In this document: one piece after another, positions 1 through 9,934 of the stretch
Layout: the number at the start of each line of letters is the position of its first letter
Position numbering within the stretch: the stretch's first letter is position 1
Source of the DNA: Wurfbainia villosa
Taxonomy: Eukaryota > Streptophyta > Magnoliopsida > Zingiberales > Zingiberaceae
DNA length: 64,000 nt
Assembly (NCBI GenBank): GCA_025175895.1
Contig: CM046003.1
Span: 49,842,335-49,906,334 of the forward strand
Direction of reading: 5' to 3'
Translations under genes and position numbers: made by a program
The notes under the pieces: generated by a model
Seen by the model: the letters and a program-made list of their open reading frames with translations, nothing else
The model's database searches: none
What the model was told of the DNA's origin: nothing

Positions 1-278
1 CATGCCAAGTACCCATGACTTGGACTTTCCCATAAACACATGGTCAACCCTAGTCAACCACCAAAGTCTCCCTCGAGTCAAACTCGAGTCTGGTCAATTA
101 TAACCTGGGTCGATTGTATAAACAATCTCCCCAACATATTAACCGACATTAATGTCAAATATCAATGTCAATCCTATGTCTAACATACTTTGTCAAACAT
201 ACTTTGTCAAACATCAAAACATCACTCGAGTCAAACTCGAGTCCTGGTCAATCGTGACCTGGGCCGATTGCACCAACA
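1..278 (-). repeat. Family A LTR fragment (5' end of LTR, minus orientation)
   Basis: The right edge ends in ...GATTGCACCAACA, which in reverse complement is the TGTTGGTGCAATC start shared by all family A LTRs in this window. The palindromic ACTCGAGT pair and the CTTGGACTTTCC unit seen further right (15577-24035) are present. The end region is duplicated: a diverged copy ends near 135 and a clean copy at 278. The rest of the LTR lies beyond the left edge of the window. Family A is described at 11854-13482. Confidence 0.8.
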
Positions 279-580
279 ATTAGTATAGTTATCTTGGGAT
301 AGCATTGTACATTTTGCCTCCTTTGTATATATATACATTTACTTTTCACAAAAAAAAGAACAAAAATCTTATATCTTGTGAGAAACACACATCAGTATAT
401 TGATAACATACACAAATATACTCAATTCAATTAATGTAACTTGTAGGAGAAATATTTAAAGTTCTAGTCACAAAGCAACACAACAACATCTAAATATCAA
501 TTATACTACTTGGATATACTAATCTTTTGACAATAGTTTCTATGAAAATCTTTTATTCATCAAAATAGATCATGAATTTA

Positions 581-2330
581 TTAAACAATTATAGAAAAGA
601 AAATTTGAATTTTTATGACCAAGTTTATATAATGAAGTTTACTTCTTCCATAAAAGAACACACATTTACATGTGTAGATTGGCTGGTGACATTCTTCATG
701 ATCTAACACTATGACCAAGTTTTTTGCACCAACTACATTTATTTTTAACTTTTCTTGTGTTCTTGGACTCAATCCTTCCTTCTTTCTCATTTCAGATTAC
801 ACAAGGCTATGATGTGGTAAAATAATACAGTCGTATACACCTATTGGCCAAATTTTTTTATTTCTATATGGGTAAATATGTTCCATATAAGTATTCCAAG
901 TTTTCAATGAGAAATGATTATCATAATATTGATATGGATCCATGTTCCTGAATGAATACACTGTAATAGTGTGTGAGCAAGAAAGTCCTAAAATCTAAAA
1001 CTCACCACAATTGCATTAATGACTTTCCAAATCAACTATATAGGAGGATGTTGTAGTTTGTACCTCCATTTTTTATATTCTATATAGAAAGACTATATAC
1101 AACATAGGTTTTTTATAATCTTCTTGTCTCAATCTCCTTCATAGCAAAGGATGTGAGTTCTCTCGCCGAATTTGACACTTCCTCCCTACGATTATAAAAC
1201 CATTAAGTAATCTTCCTCCTAGTGTTATTTATTAGTCCTATAACTGAGAGTTCTGGAGTATCCTTAAACAATGCATTCAAGCTTTGAGAATAATTTTTTG
1301 TCAGTATTAAGTACCTTCTACTAGGGAAGTGTGCATTTGCTCATTTCATAAGTTATATATTTTGTAACCACTAAAAGTATCTGAATGTCTCTTCAATGTA
1401 GTCTACATAACTCGATCATATTGCATTATTGTATTTGCTCTACAACCAAAAACAATCCTAATGCAGGCCTATCACAAGTATCTATAACTATGTTACATGA
1501 CAAGTAATAACAACAAAAAGTGTAGTAAGTAGTAAGGTAAATTTTAGTCATTGTAAATATTATTCCACAATGTTTGTCAAATATAATCATCATAGTTGAT
1601 GAATCAATCAATTGCAAGGAATATCTTAAGATGATTTAGGAACCACTCCCAAGCCGAGCCACACTCACCTTAGCAATTGAAAAGCTAACAGGAATAAATT
1701 TTTCGTTATCATCTACTGTTGTGGCCATCAATAGAACACAATGATACTTACCACTCTAGTGTGTTGCATCACTTAATTAGTTTGTGAAGATATACTCAGA
1801 AAATTCTTCCACATGTGCCAAAAGACTGAAAAAAATGTTGGAATTGATTTTCACCATTGATCTTCAATTCAACATATGTATCTGAGTATCTTAACTCATG
1901 TAAAAGTCTAAGGAGGTCAAATTAATCTTTGTCATAATCACCAACCACATTTTTGGTAGCTTTTTAATGTGCCTCGTATGTCTTCTGATATAATATATGT
2001 ACTCTAAATCATGGTTGTGTCTCTCTTTGAATAAATCCTCAATCTATAATTATTTGATGATACAAATTTCCCTTCAACTAGAGAAGCTATAAAAGAAGAA
2101 GTGCATGGAACATGATTGGTTGTTTGAAAGTAGTACCATATTAATGAGCCTCTATATATTTTGTAACTATGAACTCAATATCTCCCCTTGCAAATATTCT
2201 CCATGTACAATTTTTATTCTTGCAAACTATCTTAAATCTAGTCTTCCTATACTCCATTTGTTTGCATTTGAAGCACCTACTTATTGTATATTTGACAAGT
2301 GCATCCTTAAAATCTTGTTGCATTGCAAAA
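581..2330 (-). pseudogene. Degenerate MuDR/MULE transposase
   Basis: Read on the minus strand, pieces of a Mutator-like transposase appear in the correct order but in shifted frames with stops. The N-terminal MuDR zinc-binding region is at 2323-2141 (CFKCKQ...CTWRIFARG, fitting the family's C...CPWRI pattern). The catalytic core follows at about 1740-1640 (LLMATTVDDNEKFIPVSFSI, matching the 'G-LL-A-A-D-N---PVAFA' block). Next comes the D...H stretch at 1617-1490 (IIFDKHCGII then CCYYLSCNIV). A C-terminal piece lies at 790-581 (GLSPRTQEKLKINVVGAKN). No uninterrupted frame exceeds about 90 codons, so this is a dead copy. Terminal inverted repeats were not found. Bases 279-580 to the left are AT-rich with no gene. 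Confidence 0.8.
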
Positions 2331-2340
2331 ACCTAATTAA

Positions 2341-3125
2341 AGCAATAATAGATATATACTTATGCTAGTAATCTTGAAATTCAACAGAGTTAACAACAAT
2401 CTGCCATTTCTGAAAAATTCATAAAATAAATTACTTGGCCAACATAGATTTCAGAAGACTGATCTTAGTCTTGCCTTTGCATCAGTACAAGTCTAGAGTT
2501 CATTACATATGGATCTTTAGCCAAAGGAAATTGCTTTTCTAGATCGTTTTGACACACTCTTCCAATGAATAATGTATATCATCTACTAAGAATTCTTCTT
2601 TGGAGATATTCCTTTCTATTTTCTCTTTAAATTTATTATCATTAATTTCTTGTTGAGTCCAAGTATCCTAAAAAATGTCTCCCAATCCTATCCTAATGAT
2701 GCCTAGATCATCCTCAAACCATGTAGTTTGTTGATTCAAGTTGAAGTTGTAATTACTAGTCGCTCTATTCAATAAATCACTCGAGTAAGATGTAAGTGTC
2801 AGTGGTAGTGCCCAAATGCCTACGGTCGTCCCCGTACAGAGGACACGATCTTACCATCTCTCTTCGCACTCGTGCTTACCTCTGGTCCTTTATAACCTGT
2901 CACTTTGCTTCCGGTATTCTACCTAGGTTCTTCGACTCCCACGAAGTTCTCCAGGTGTCGCCCGACCACCAAGGTTTCCCGACTCGGGATTCTTCGGGTG
3001 TCGCTGACCTTCAACTTAGCTTAACCATTTTTTACACACTTAATTCAGCTCATGAGATAACAATATGACCTTAACTTTGGATTTTTGCAATAATCAAAAC
3101 CTAGGTTCGATTATTTGGTGCCCCT
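2341..3125. other. Unassigned stretch with a GC-richer block
   Basis: Bases 2341-2780 are AT-rich and may be the upstream part of the MULE relic; no motif is recognised. Bases 2785-3020 are clearly GC-richer than either flank and hold an open frame (2796-3068, +) with no family resemblance and no coding signature. The block looks like part of an unrelated LTR, but neither termini nor a primer site were found. Confidence 0.4.
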
Positions 3126-3129
3126 ACAC

Positions 3130-3578
3130 CAACAATTTTCCGTCGAAAATTTTTCGTCGTCAAATTTTATGGGAAATTTTCAACGAATTCATGAATTCGT
3201 TGCTAATTTTGGCAACAAATTTTAGATTTGTTGCTAATTTACAACGAAAATTTTTTTTTGCAAAACTTGCAATGAATTCATGAATTCGTTGCAAATTTTT
3301 ACAACGAATTTTTAATTCGTTGAAAAATTTGCAACGAAAATGTTGTTTCGTTGCAAATTGGCGACGAAAAATCATTTTCGTTGCAAATTTGCAACGAATT
3401 TTGCGACGAAAATTAATTGTTGGAAATTTAAATAATTTTGCAATAAAAAAATTTTTGTTGGAAATTTCGTTACTAATTTACGACGAAATTTAAAATTCGT
3501 CGCAAATTTTGTTGCAGATTTGCAATAAATTTTTTTCGTTACCAAATTTCATCGTCAATTTGATGTTTATTTGTAGTG
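3130..3578 (-). mobile_element. CACTA (EnSpm) transposon terminus with subterminal repeats
   Basis: The right edge ends TTTATTTGTAGTG (3566-3578), in reverse complement CACTACAAATAAA, the classical CACTA terminus. Inward lies a dense array of short palindromic units around TTGCAACGAA/TTCGTTGC and GCGACGAA on both strands, the subterminal arrangement typical of plant EnSpm elements. Left of the array, CCCTACACCAAC at 3122-3133 could be a mutated left terminus, which would make a 450-bp non-autonomous element. The flanking trinucleotides do not match, so the left end is unproven. The same repeat motif recurs at 63577-64000. Confidence 0.75.
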
Positions 3579-3589
3579 ATCTCATCTAC

Positions 3590-4343
3590 AACAATAACAG
3601 TCGATTGATACTAATGGTAATCAACTGATATAGATCAATCGAGTGCCTCAGTCGACTAGAAAGCCTTCTATGGATGATTTTATGAGCACCAATTGACTAG
3701 TTCTTGATAGCAGTCGGCTGATGTGATCAGTCGATTACTTCAGTCGACTTGCAATCCTTTTGTGCTTAACCTTGGCTCCATAAGTCAACTGATGTCTTAT
3801 GGCAGCCGACTGGTGCCTTAGTTGAGTGCCTTAATTGACTAAAATACTTTATGTGCCAAGGTTTAAGCACATCAGTTGACTAACCTCAAGGGTCAGTCGA
3901 ATTGTGTGTCCAGTTGAGTCCTATAGTTGATTCAGAAATATTTTATATACAAACTTTGACATATCAATTGCTTGATCCTTAAATCAGTCGACTTGTGACA
4001 AACCAATCGAGTGTCGTAGTTGGCTCAGAAATATTATGTTCAACTTTTTAAGCACAATAGTCGACTGATGCATTGCATCAGTCGAGTGATAGGCGACTTA
4101 GGGTGATTTTACCGAGTCAAACATGAGGGTTTCACCACAAATGGTAGAGGTTACGTTGCCATTCTTTGTGTTCTTCACGGAAAAATCTCGACACTTAGAT
4201 CTAGTGCCTAAAACTAGGTTTTCTACTTATGTTTTTCATTAAATAATCATCATTTTGTGACAAAAGAATCATATATCGCATAAAATCGACAAAAAATGAT
4301 GAAAACTAAAATCTAATGCTATAAAAATTGATAAAACGACCTT
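3590..4343 (-). repeat. LTR-element internal remnant with GTCGAC-type palindrome array
   Basis: About a dozen variants of CAGTCGACTGAT occur between 3600 and 4090, spaced irregularly at 30-50 bp, followed by AT-rich sequence up to the primer binding site at 4344. Because that primer site points left, this is interpreted as the untranslated 5' interior of a minus-strand LTR retrotransposon, cut off near the CACTA terminus. No coding region is visible. Confidence 0.5.
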
Positions 4344-4355
4344 GCTCTGATATCA
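4344..4355 (-). other. Primer binding site (tRNA-iMet type)
   Basis: GCTCTGATATCA is the reverse complement of TGATATCAGAGC, one base from the plant copia primer site TGGTATCAGAGC. It lies five bases from the TGG that begins the adjacent LTR in plus coordinates, which sets the element's minus orientation. Confidence 0.7.
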
Positions 4356-4360
4356 ATTAA

Positions 4361-4850
4361 TGGAAATCATGAATCTAAGACTTGTATACAAGAAATCAAA
4401 TAGATACAATATGATTCATAATAAGGATCTAGTCTTATCAAATTTTTACAGCAAATAAATGCATAAATTACGATGGCATAAACATAAACGGAACCTGATT
4501 ACAGCAAAGTGACCATTGTTCGTCATCTATAAGATCCGATCCAGAGTTCCTGCTAAGAAGCAAAAAAGTAAGTCTTCCGTAGGGTTCTAGGATGATGGCT
4601 TCGTAAACTCCTAGCTAATAGGAAGCGATGAGTCTATCAAAATACCTAGCCCTTATGGGGACCGCACCCTATATATAGATATCGGATCAAATCCGTTATC
4701 GATTCATCATCAATAATGGATCAATGCTCTAACGGATTCTATGAAATAGTAAGAAGATGCAATACTATAACTCATCTCCAATTAGTTGTCGAGCATTTCT
4801 AAGCATGAACAAACTACAAACATGACCAACATAAAGTAATCTTCTCAAGA
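4361..4850 (-). repeat. 5' LTR of a minus-strand LTR retrotransposon
   Basis: Sequence beginning TGGAAATCATG directly beside a primer site is interpreted as an LTR read on the minus strand. It holds a TATA-like box (CCCTATATATAG in plus sequence, about 4669-4680) placed as expected for an LTR promoter. The outer boundary near 4840-4860 is a guess: no terminal dinucleotide pair or target duplication was found. Confidence 0.5.
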
Positions 4851-4854
4851 CTAT

Positions 4855-5100
4855 GAACTAGGAGGGTAAAAGAAAGTGGAGATTGAGAACACAAGTGCAA
4901 GGTGAAGAAAAAAATGTGTGAGATATAATGAGGATAGATAAAATAATTAAAATCCAACACTAAATATAAATTACCTATATTATTGGGGAAATGAGTTTAG
5001 GTGCAATGAAGTGACATAGTGAATATGAGCTCAAAACAATTTGACTAGATGAGGTAGTGTCAATTTGTACTCATGGTTTGGAGGCCTAAAAAAAGTGTTG
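4855..5100 (+). repeat. Dispersed repeat shared with 31290-31500
   Basis: The segment around GGAGATTGAGAACACAAGTG, then AATCCAACACTAAATATAAA, then GAGTTTAGGTGCAATGAAGT recurs in the same order at 31290-31500. A shorter piece of it occurs at 26345-26470. It is an AT-rich dispersed repeat, possibly the outer part of the family B LTR. Confidence 0.6.
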
Positions 5101-5527
5101 CACATTTGGTGGAACTTCAAAAACACTTTAGTCCTAGAAGCATTGAGTGGTTTAGGTTGTGATTATGTGATCAAAGATTTGGTGACTCTAACACTTGGCA
5201 CAAGGTTGTTATAGAAGGTGAGGAGAATCTGATGGGAGAAATCTCGTGAAGCTTTATGCATTTGATGGACTAGAGGCCTAATCTAATATATAATCCAGGG
5301 TTGTATTCAAGATGGACTTGAAGGCAAGAACGATTAGATGACATGGAACAAGCTTGAGAGCATGATGTATTTGTGTAACATTGCAGTGAAAGTTCGAATT
5401 CAATTTCATGACTTTCATCCCAACTGCAAGTGATTAGAGATCACAATTTGGCAATTCATATTTCGGCATCTACAAACTGAGGTGTGTTAATTTATGATTC
5501 TACAATTTCAATTTCATAGAGTTTACA
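5101..5527 (+). repeat. Family B LTR, 3' portion
   Basis: The last 150 bp, ending TTTCATAGAGTTTACA, match 24457-24607. The CA terminus at 5526-5527 is followed at once by a primer-site-like sequence, so this is the 3' end of a 5' LTR in plus orientation. The start of the LTR was not located; it may reach back to about 4855. Confidence 0.6.
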
Positions 5528-5541
5528 TTGGTATCGAGCGG
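5528..5541 (+). other. Primer binding site of family B copia element
   Basis: TTGGTATCGAGCGG lies at the LTR edge. It matches the tRNA-iMet primer site TGGTATCAGAGC with one A missing. It opens the long leader that ends in the gag start at 9935 once the nested LTRs are removed. Confidence 0.6.
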
Positions 5542-5789
5542 TCCGTTCAATAGCTACGTTTGAATGCTCGGAATGGGTACAGCTCAGAAACTCATGACGA
5601 TCTGAAGATCACAGGCGTGGTTCTCGTTCGATGTTGTGAAGCATGAATTTTATTTTATATTTGTTGATTTCTTATCTTCTTCACGAAGAAGACGATGGAC
5701 AGTGTCAACTATTGAGTGGCACTACCAAGTGAGAAACACAGCATCACTGAGTGGAATTTGACAATGCCGAGTGAGAAACATGGCGATGT

Positions 5790-6528
5790 TGAGTAGGTCT
5801 CGACACTCTCGAGTGAGAAGAAAGGTGCTCGAGTCGTGTGCATGATGCTTAGGCACTTGGAGGTGCTCAGGATGCTCGCATGTATGAAGTGATCGAGCGC
5901 TCACGATTCTCGAGCATGCAGAGGTGCTCGGGATACCATGCTTGGTGCATGACTCTCGGGCACGTTGAGGTGCTCAAGCGCGCACAGTGCTCAGGATGCC
6001 CGCCACAAAGAGTTGCTCAGGTGCGCACAATGCTCGGTATATTCGGGAAGAGGTGCTCGGGCATGTGCGTGCATGCGAAGGTCATGTTTCTCACTCAGAC
6101 GTGCAAGAGGTGCTCAGGCGATGCTCGGATCAGGCAATGCATAGCTCGGGCATAGAGGTGCTCGACTGATGCAGTGCTCGGGCACAGTGGTGCTAGGGTG
6201 TGCTTAGGAACTGGGGATCGAGTGAGATGTGGAGCTTAGACACAAAGGTACTCGAGCTCGATGAGAAACCCAGAGTCATTTGTGTGGTGCTCGGGCACAC
6301 AGTGCTCGGGCACCCAGTGGTACTCGGACACTAGAGGTGCTCAGGAGAGTTGAGTTTCTCTAGTGTGTTGCTCAAAAAAGTCGTGATTCTCAGTAGGAAG
6401 TGCTCGACAATGCTCAGTAGTGCTCGATTCGATATTTTTGGGAAGAGCCGAGGAGCTATGGCTGTGGATACTTAGGAAGAGTCGAGGTGCTCGAGAGCTT
6501 GAGATGTTGAGCACGTTCATAGATTCCC
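5790..6528 (+). repeat. GTGCTCGG minisatellite in family B leader
   Basis: Dozens of irregular copies of (G)GTGCTCGGGCAC and GTGCTCGAG occur at 15-40 bp spacing, GC- and CpG-rich within AT-rich DNA. The unit GTGCTCGAGCAC is a perfect palindrome. Bases 5542-5790 are leader without the motif. The array is cut at 6528 by a solo LTR and resumes at 9415-9545. A second array of the same unit is at 62440-63370. Short frames here (for example 5880-6155) are products of the repeat and not genes. Confidence 0.85.
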
Positions 6529-7189
6529 TATTGGTGCAATCGACTCAGGTCACGATTAACCATACTCGAGTGGGAATCGAGTAAGATTTTGATTTTCGAC
6601 AATGGTTGATAATATGGTTTGACCATATGACAAGTGGATAGTATGGGACATCTAAGGTCATATGAGGGAAATTATTGGAGAAATCCAAGTCGATCAAGGT
6701 TGACCGGACACTTGGTGGGGAGAAGTCCAAGTATGGTGACTTGGTAAGGAAAAGTCCAAGTATGGATACTTGGCAAGGGAAAATCCAAGTCGATCAAGGG
6801 AGACCGGACACTTGGTGTTGTAAAGACCAACGAGGAGTTGATGAGGGAAGTCCCGATAAGCTTGGGAGACCGTGCTTGGCAAGTGAAGTCCCAGACGAGG
6901 AGTCTTGGCAGTGAAGTCCCAGAGGCATGGCCTCTTGGCAAAGGAAGACCCTAGAGCATGACAATAGCTGATGGAAGCACTTGAAGGTTAGTGTAAGGAT
7001 GAAGAGTCATGGACTCGAGGGATCCAAGAGGCGTGAGGCTGATGGAAGTGGGTTGAAGACTTAGGTCTAGGCCTAGGGTAAGGATCAAGTATGAAGGGAT
7101 CATACTTAGGGTGTTAAACCTCAGTGTTGAGGTATAACAGTCGACTGCCAATTTGGTTCAGTCAATTGGGATTCGTTTGTAGGCAAACA

Positions 7190-7600
7190 GAAGCAAGGTG
7201 ACCTCGACCAGTGCCTCGACTGGGTTGTAGTCGAGGCGGCACCTCGACTGGTAAGGTACTCACTGACTCAGAGAGTCGAGTGCTTGGCGGTGGGACTTGG
7301 TGAGTCACTCGACCAGTGCCTCGACTAGAGGCTAGTCGAGGCGGCGACTCGACTGGTCCACTCGACCAGAACCTCGACTGGTTATGGGAGTGGGGCATGA
7401 GAGAAATCGCTCAGAAGCGAGTCAGGCTCGACCAATGCCTCGACTAGGATCTAGTTGAGGCGGTGCCTCGATTGGATAACGCAACCGACACCTCGACTGG
7501 TTTTAGGACAGGCTTGAAAATAGTTGATCAGATGCAAGGCAGACTCGACCAGTGTCTAGACTGGGGTCCCAGTCGAGGCGGTGCCTCAACTGACGAGGCG
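7190..7600 (+). repeat. CTCGACTGG / CAGTCGAGGCGG array inside the solo LTR
   Basis: Irregular alternation of CTCGACCAGTGCCTCGACTG and AGTCGAGGCGG units gives strong potential for local hairpins. It occupies the LTR position where other family A copies carry CAGTCGACTG units, so it is read as a GC-richer local variant of the same array. Confidence 0.75.
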
Positions 7601-7743
7601 ACCATTCCCGCAATGTTCAGAATTGCGAGCTTCGATAGGGCTTTTTAAGGGGAGGCTATGGGCGTCTTTGAGAGAGGTTAGAGGGGTGATTTGAGGCGAG
7701 GTGCTGCTGCATTTCAGGGCCTTCAAAGTCATCCCAAAGCAAC

Positions 7744-9008
7744 TGATAATGGAGCGTAGCGATGATGAATTGCTACTATCAATTTAATTACCAACCCCTC
7801 TCTATGCCAAGTAGCACAGGGAATGACCCGAATCGTCTCCCAAGGAAGATAACGGTGTAAGTTGGCTCTAGAGTAAAGGTTTTCCTTAATAGGATGGAGT
7901 TTTGGATTTAAGGATTATGCAACTACACAAGATAACAGGAATTAAAGAAATAAACTATAACAATAAAGGTAAATTCTGCAATTGACAATTAAATGCACTT
8001 GAATTAAAGGCTATTCTAAGAAGCAATTCATCAAACATATTGAACGCCAAATAACTAAACAACTACACAACTCAAAATTTATCCAATTTCAAATGTAAAG
8101 GGATTGACAACTATAAAGTAAATGTAACCAGCAAAAAAATGAAGTAATTGATCATCCCACAAAGATTTGCCCGAATAATGGATAGAATACTCCAACTACG
8201 TTCGACGGAGCTCAATCGAGTCTCCGAAGCAAAATGAATGGCGAAGATGATACAAACTCCCAAATCTGGAAGCTTGGTGGTGACTCCTTGCTCTCCTGAA
8301 TCCGGTGAAGCTTGGATGATGTCGTTGAGACGGAACTCCTCTGTGAATCCACAAGAGAAGATGATAGTTGGCTAGAAGGTGGAGAACATCGTTGGATTCT
8401 TCCGATGGAGTGATTCTTCGTCGAATCTGATGAAGAAAGGATGGTGGAGGGTTGTGACGGTGTGTGCTAGGGCTCTAAAGTGGAGAAGATGACCTCAAAA
8501 TCCCTGAAAATCCATTTTAAAGCTGCCAAAACGAGGGTTTTTCACCGCGACATGGTCGTGCCAAAAGACAGGGCGAGGCCAAGTGGCGTTCTGTGCAAGA
8601 AAAAATTCTGCTACTACAGTAATTTCACTGTAGCTACAGTGATTTTACTGTAGCTATAGTACCACGCCGTGCCAAAAGGCACAGCCAGGCCGTGTGTCGT
8701 TCTGATCTTTCCCCACGCTGCTACAGTGATTTCACTATAGCTATAGTACGCTACTACATTACCACTACTACAGTGTCGCTGCTACAGTACTTTGCTATAG
8801 TAAAATCCCCAATTTTCACTTGACATCCCCTACAAAAACAAAATATGCAACAATTAGTGCTAAGGACATCAAATTAGCATATGTTTACATTAAGGTACTA
8901 AATTAATCCAATGCTCGTAATATATGATAAATACGATGAATTAAGCATACGAGTGGATTAAAATGTTAAGGAATGAATCAAAATAATGCATCAAAATATG
9001 AGTTATCA
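7744..9008. mobile_element. Solo LTR (1265 bp) nested in the family A solo LTR
   Basis: Termini are TGATAA...TTATCA, a perfect 6-bp inverted pair of the TG...CA kind. The 5-bp target duplication GCAAC is perfect (7739-7743 and 9009-9013). Removing the element restores the family A LTR sequence seen at 13060-13110. There is no coding region. The content (a block with paired CACGCCGTGCC/GGCCGTGTG phrases and CTACAGTG hairpins) resembles LTRs of large plant Ty3/gypsy elements; that assignment is tentative. Confidence 0.85.
8608..8815. repeat. CTACAGTG inverted-repeat cluster
   Basis: About ten copies of CTACAGT or ACTGTAG in alternating orientation, including near-palindromes such as CTACAGTGATTTTACTGTAG, lie within the 1265-bp solo LTR. 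They predict several stem-loops. The role is unknown. Confidence 0.75.
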
Positions 9009-9414
9009 GCAACCAACAAGCAAGCATTCAAAAACCCTAACTTGTAAAGTGTGTTCATTTGTTTCTCATTTGCTTTTGTAGTTGTTGTATTTGCTTGTTG
9101 TATCTTGTTCTTATTGTTGTAAGAGACTAGTAAGAGGTTTCTCCACCTCCGGTGTGTCACCGAGAAGGAGAAGTTTGATAGTGGTGGTTTGCATCACTAG
9201 AGCTCGCTAGGGCTCGACCGTAGAGTAGGAACTAGGGTTTCGAACCACGTTAAATCTGTGTTTTGTGTTTATGCTGTGATTTGTATGTGTATCTGTATTT
9301 GTACTCATATTTTCACTGCGTACTAATGATCGTAGACAAGCACGACGAATTCCATCAATGAAATCGACGAATTGCTACTCACCCCCCCCCTCTAGCGATG
9401 CCAACGGTCCTACA

Positions 9415-9934
9415 TTCTCGAGTACTCGGGAAGAGTCGAGGAGCTCAGGAGCATGACACGAGCAAGGTTCTCGGTGCTTGATACATTGAGGATCTTGAGA
9501 GCTTAACACTAGTAGAGGTACTCAGGTCACATTGAGTTGCTCGGCACCAGTAGTAATACTCTACAAATCTCCAAATTCACTCATACTTGGCCCAGAGTGG
9601 GAGTAGTCCACTCGGTCCAGGTCTAAGCCAAGTGTCTTAGAGAAGATGAAGAGGTATAACTCTGAGATATGTGACAAAGAACTGTCAGTGTTTAGCGACG
9701 TGTAGTCCCTCAAAATGGCACGTAGGTTTACCGAGGGTATTATATTAAATTGACTATTTGTGTACCACATCTTAATTTGAATAATGAGATGCAATTCTAA
9801 GTTGTGGTGTATGGTGTCCATTGATAAATATGCTCATCTTGGAATTTATATTCAAGTCATTTTGAGTTTTAATGATTAGTAGGGTACACAAAGTTGAAAC
9901 ATTAAGCATCATATGTCACTAACATCTCTCTACT
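9415..9934 (+). other. Family B leader, right part
   Basis: This continues the GTGCTCGG array (to about 9545) after the solo LTR and then runs as AT-richer untranslated leader up to the gag start at 9935. No other gene is seen. Confidence 0.65.

Larger units (their letters stand above)
6529..9414 (+). mobile_element. Solo LTR of family A, interrupted by a second solo LTR
   Basis: It begins TATTGGTGCAATC (family A start TGTTGGTGCAATC with one change) and ends ...CTCTAGCG...CCTACA just after a run of nine C. Order inside matches a family A LTR: ACTCGAGT palindromes, AAGTCCAAG units (6690-6930), the 'AGGCTTAGGTCTAG' type block, a palindromic array, and the R/U5 region with AGGTTTCTCC. Flanks are TTCCC on the left (6524-6528) and TTCTC on the right (9415-9419), a target duplication with one mismatch. 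Both flanks lie in GTGCTCGG-array DNA of the family B leader. The LTR is split by the insertion at 7744-9008. Confidence 0.85.

Noticed and set aside
2796..3068. A 90-codon frame in a GC-richer block
   Set aside because: No homology, no start context and no neighbouring gene structure; probably LTR-derived.
5880..6169. Frames of 60-91 codons rich in Cys and Arg
   Set aside because: Created by the GTGCTCGG repeat in the family B leader; the same is true of 62641-63445.
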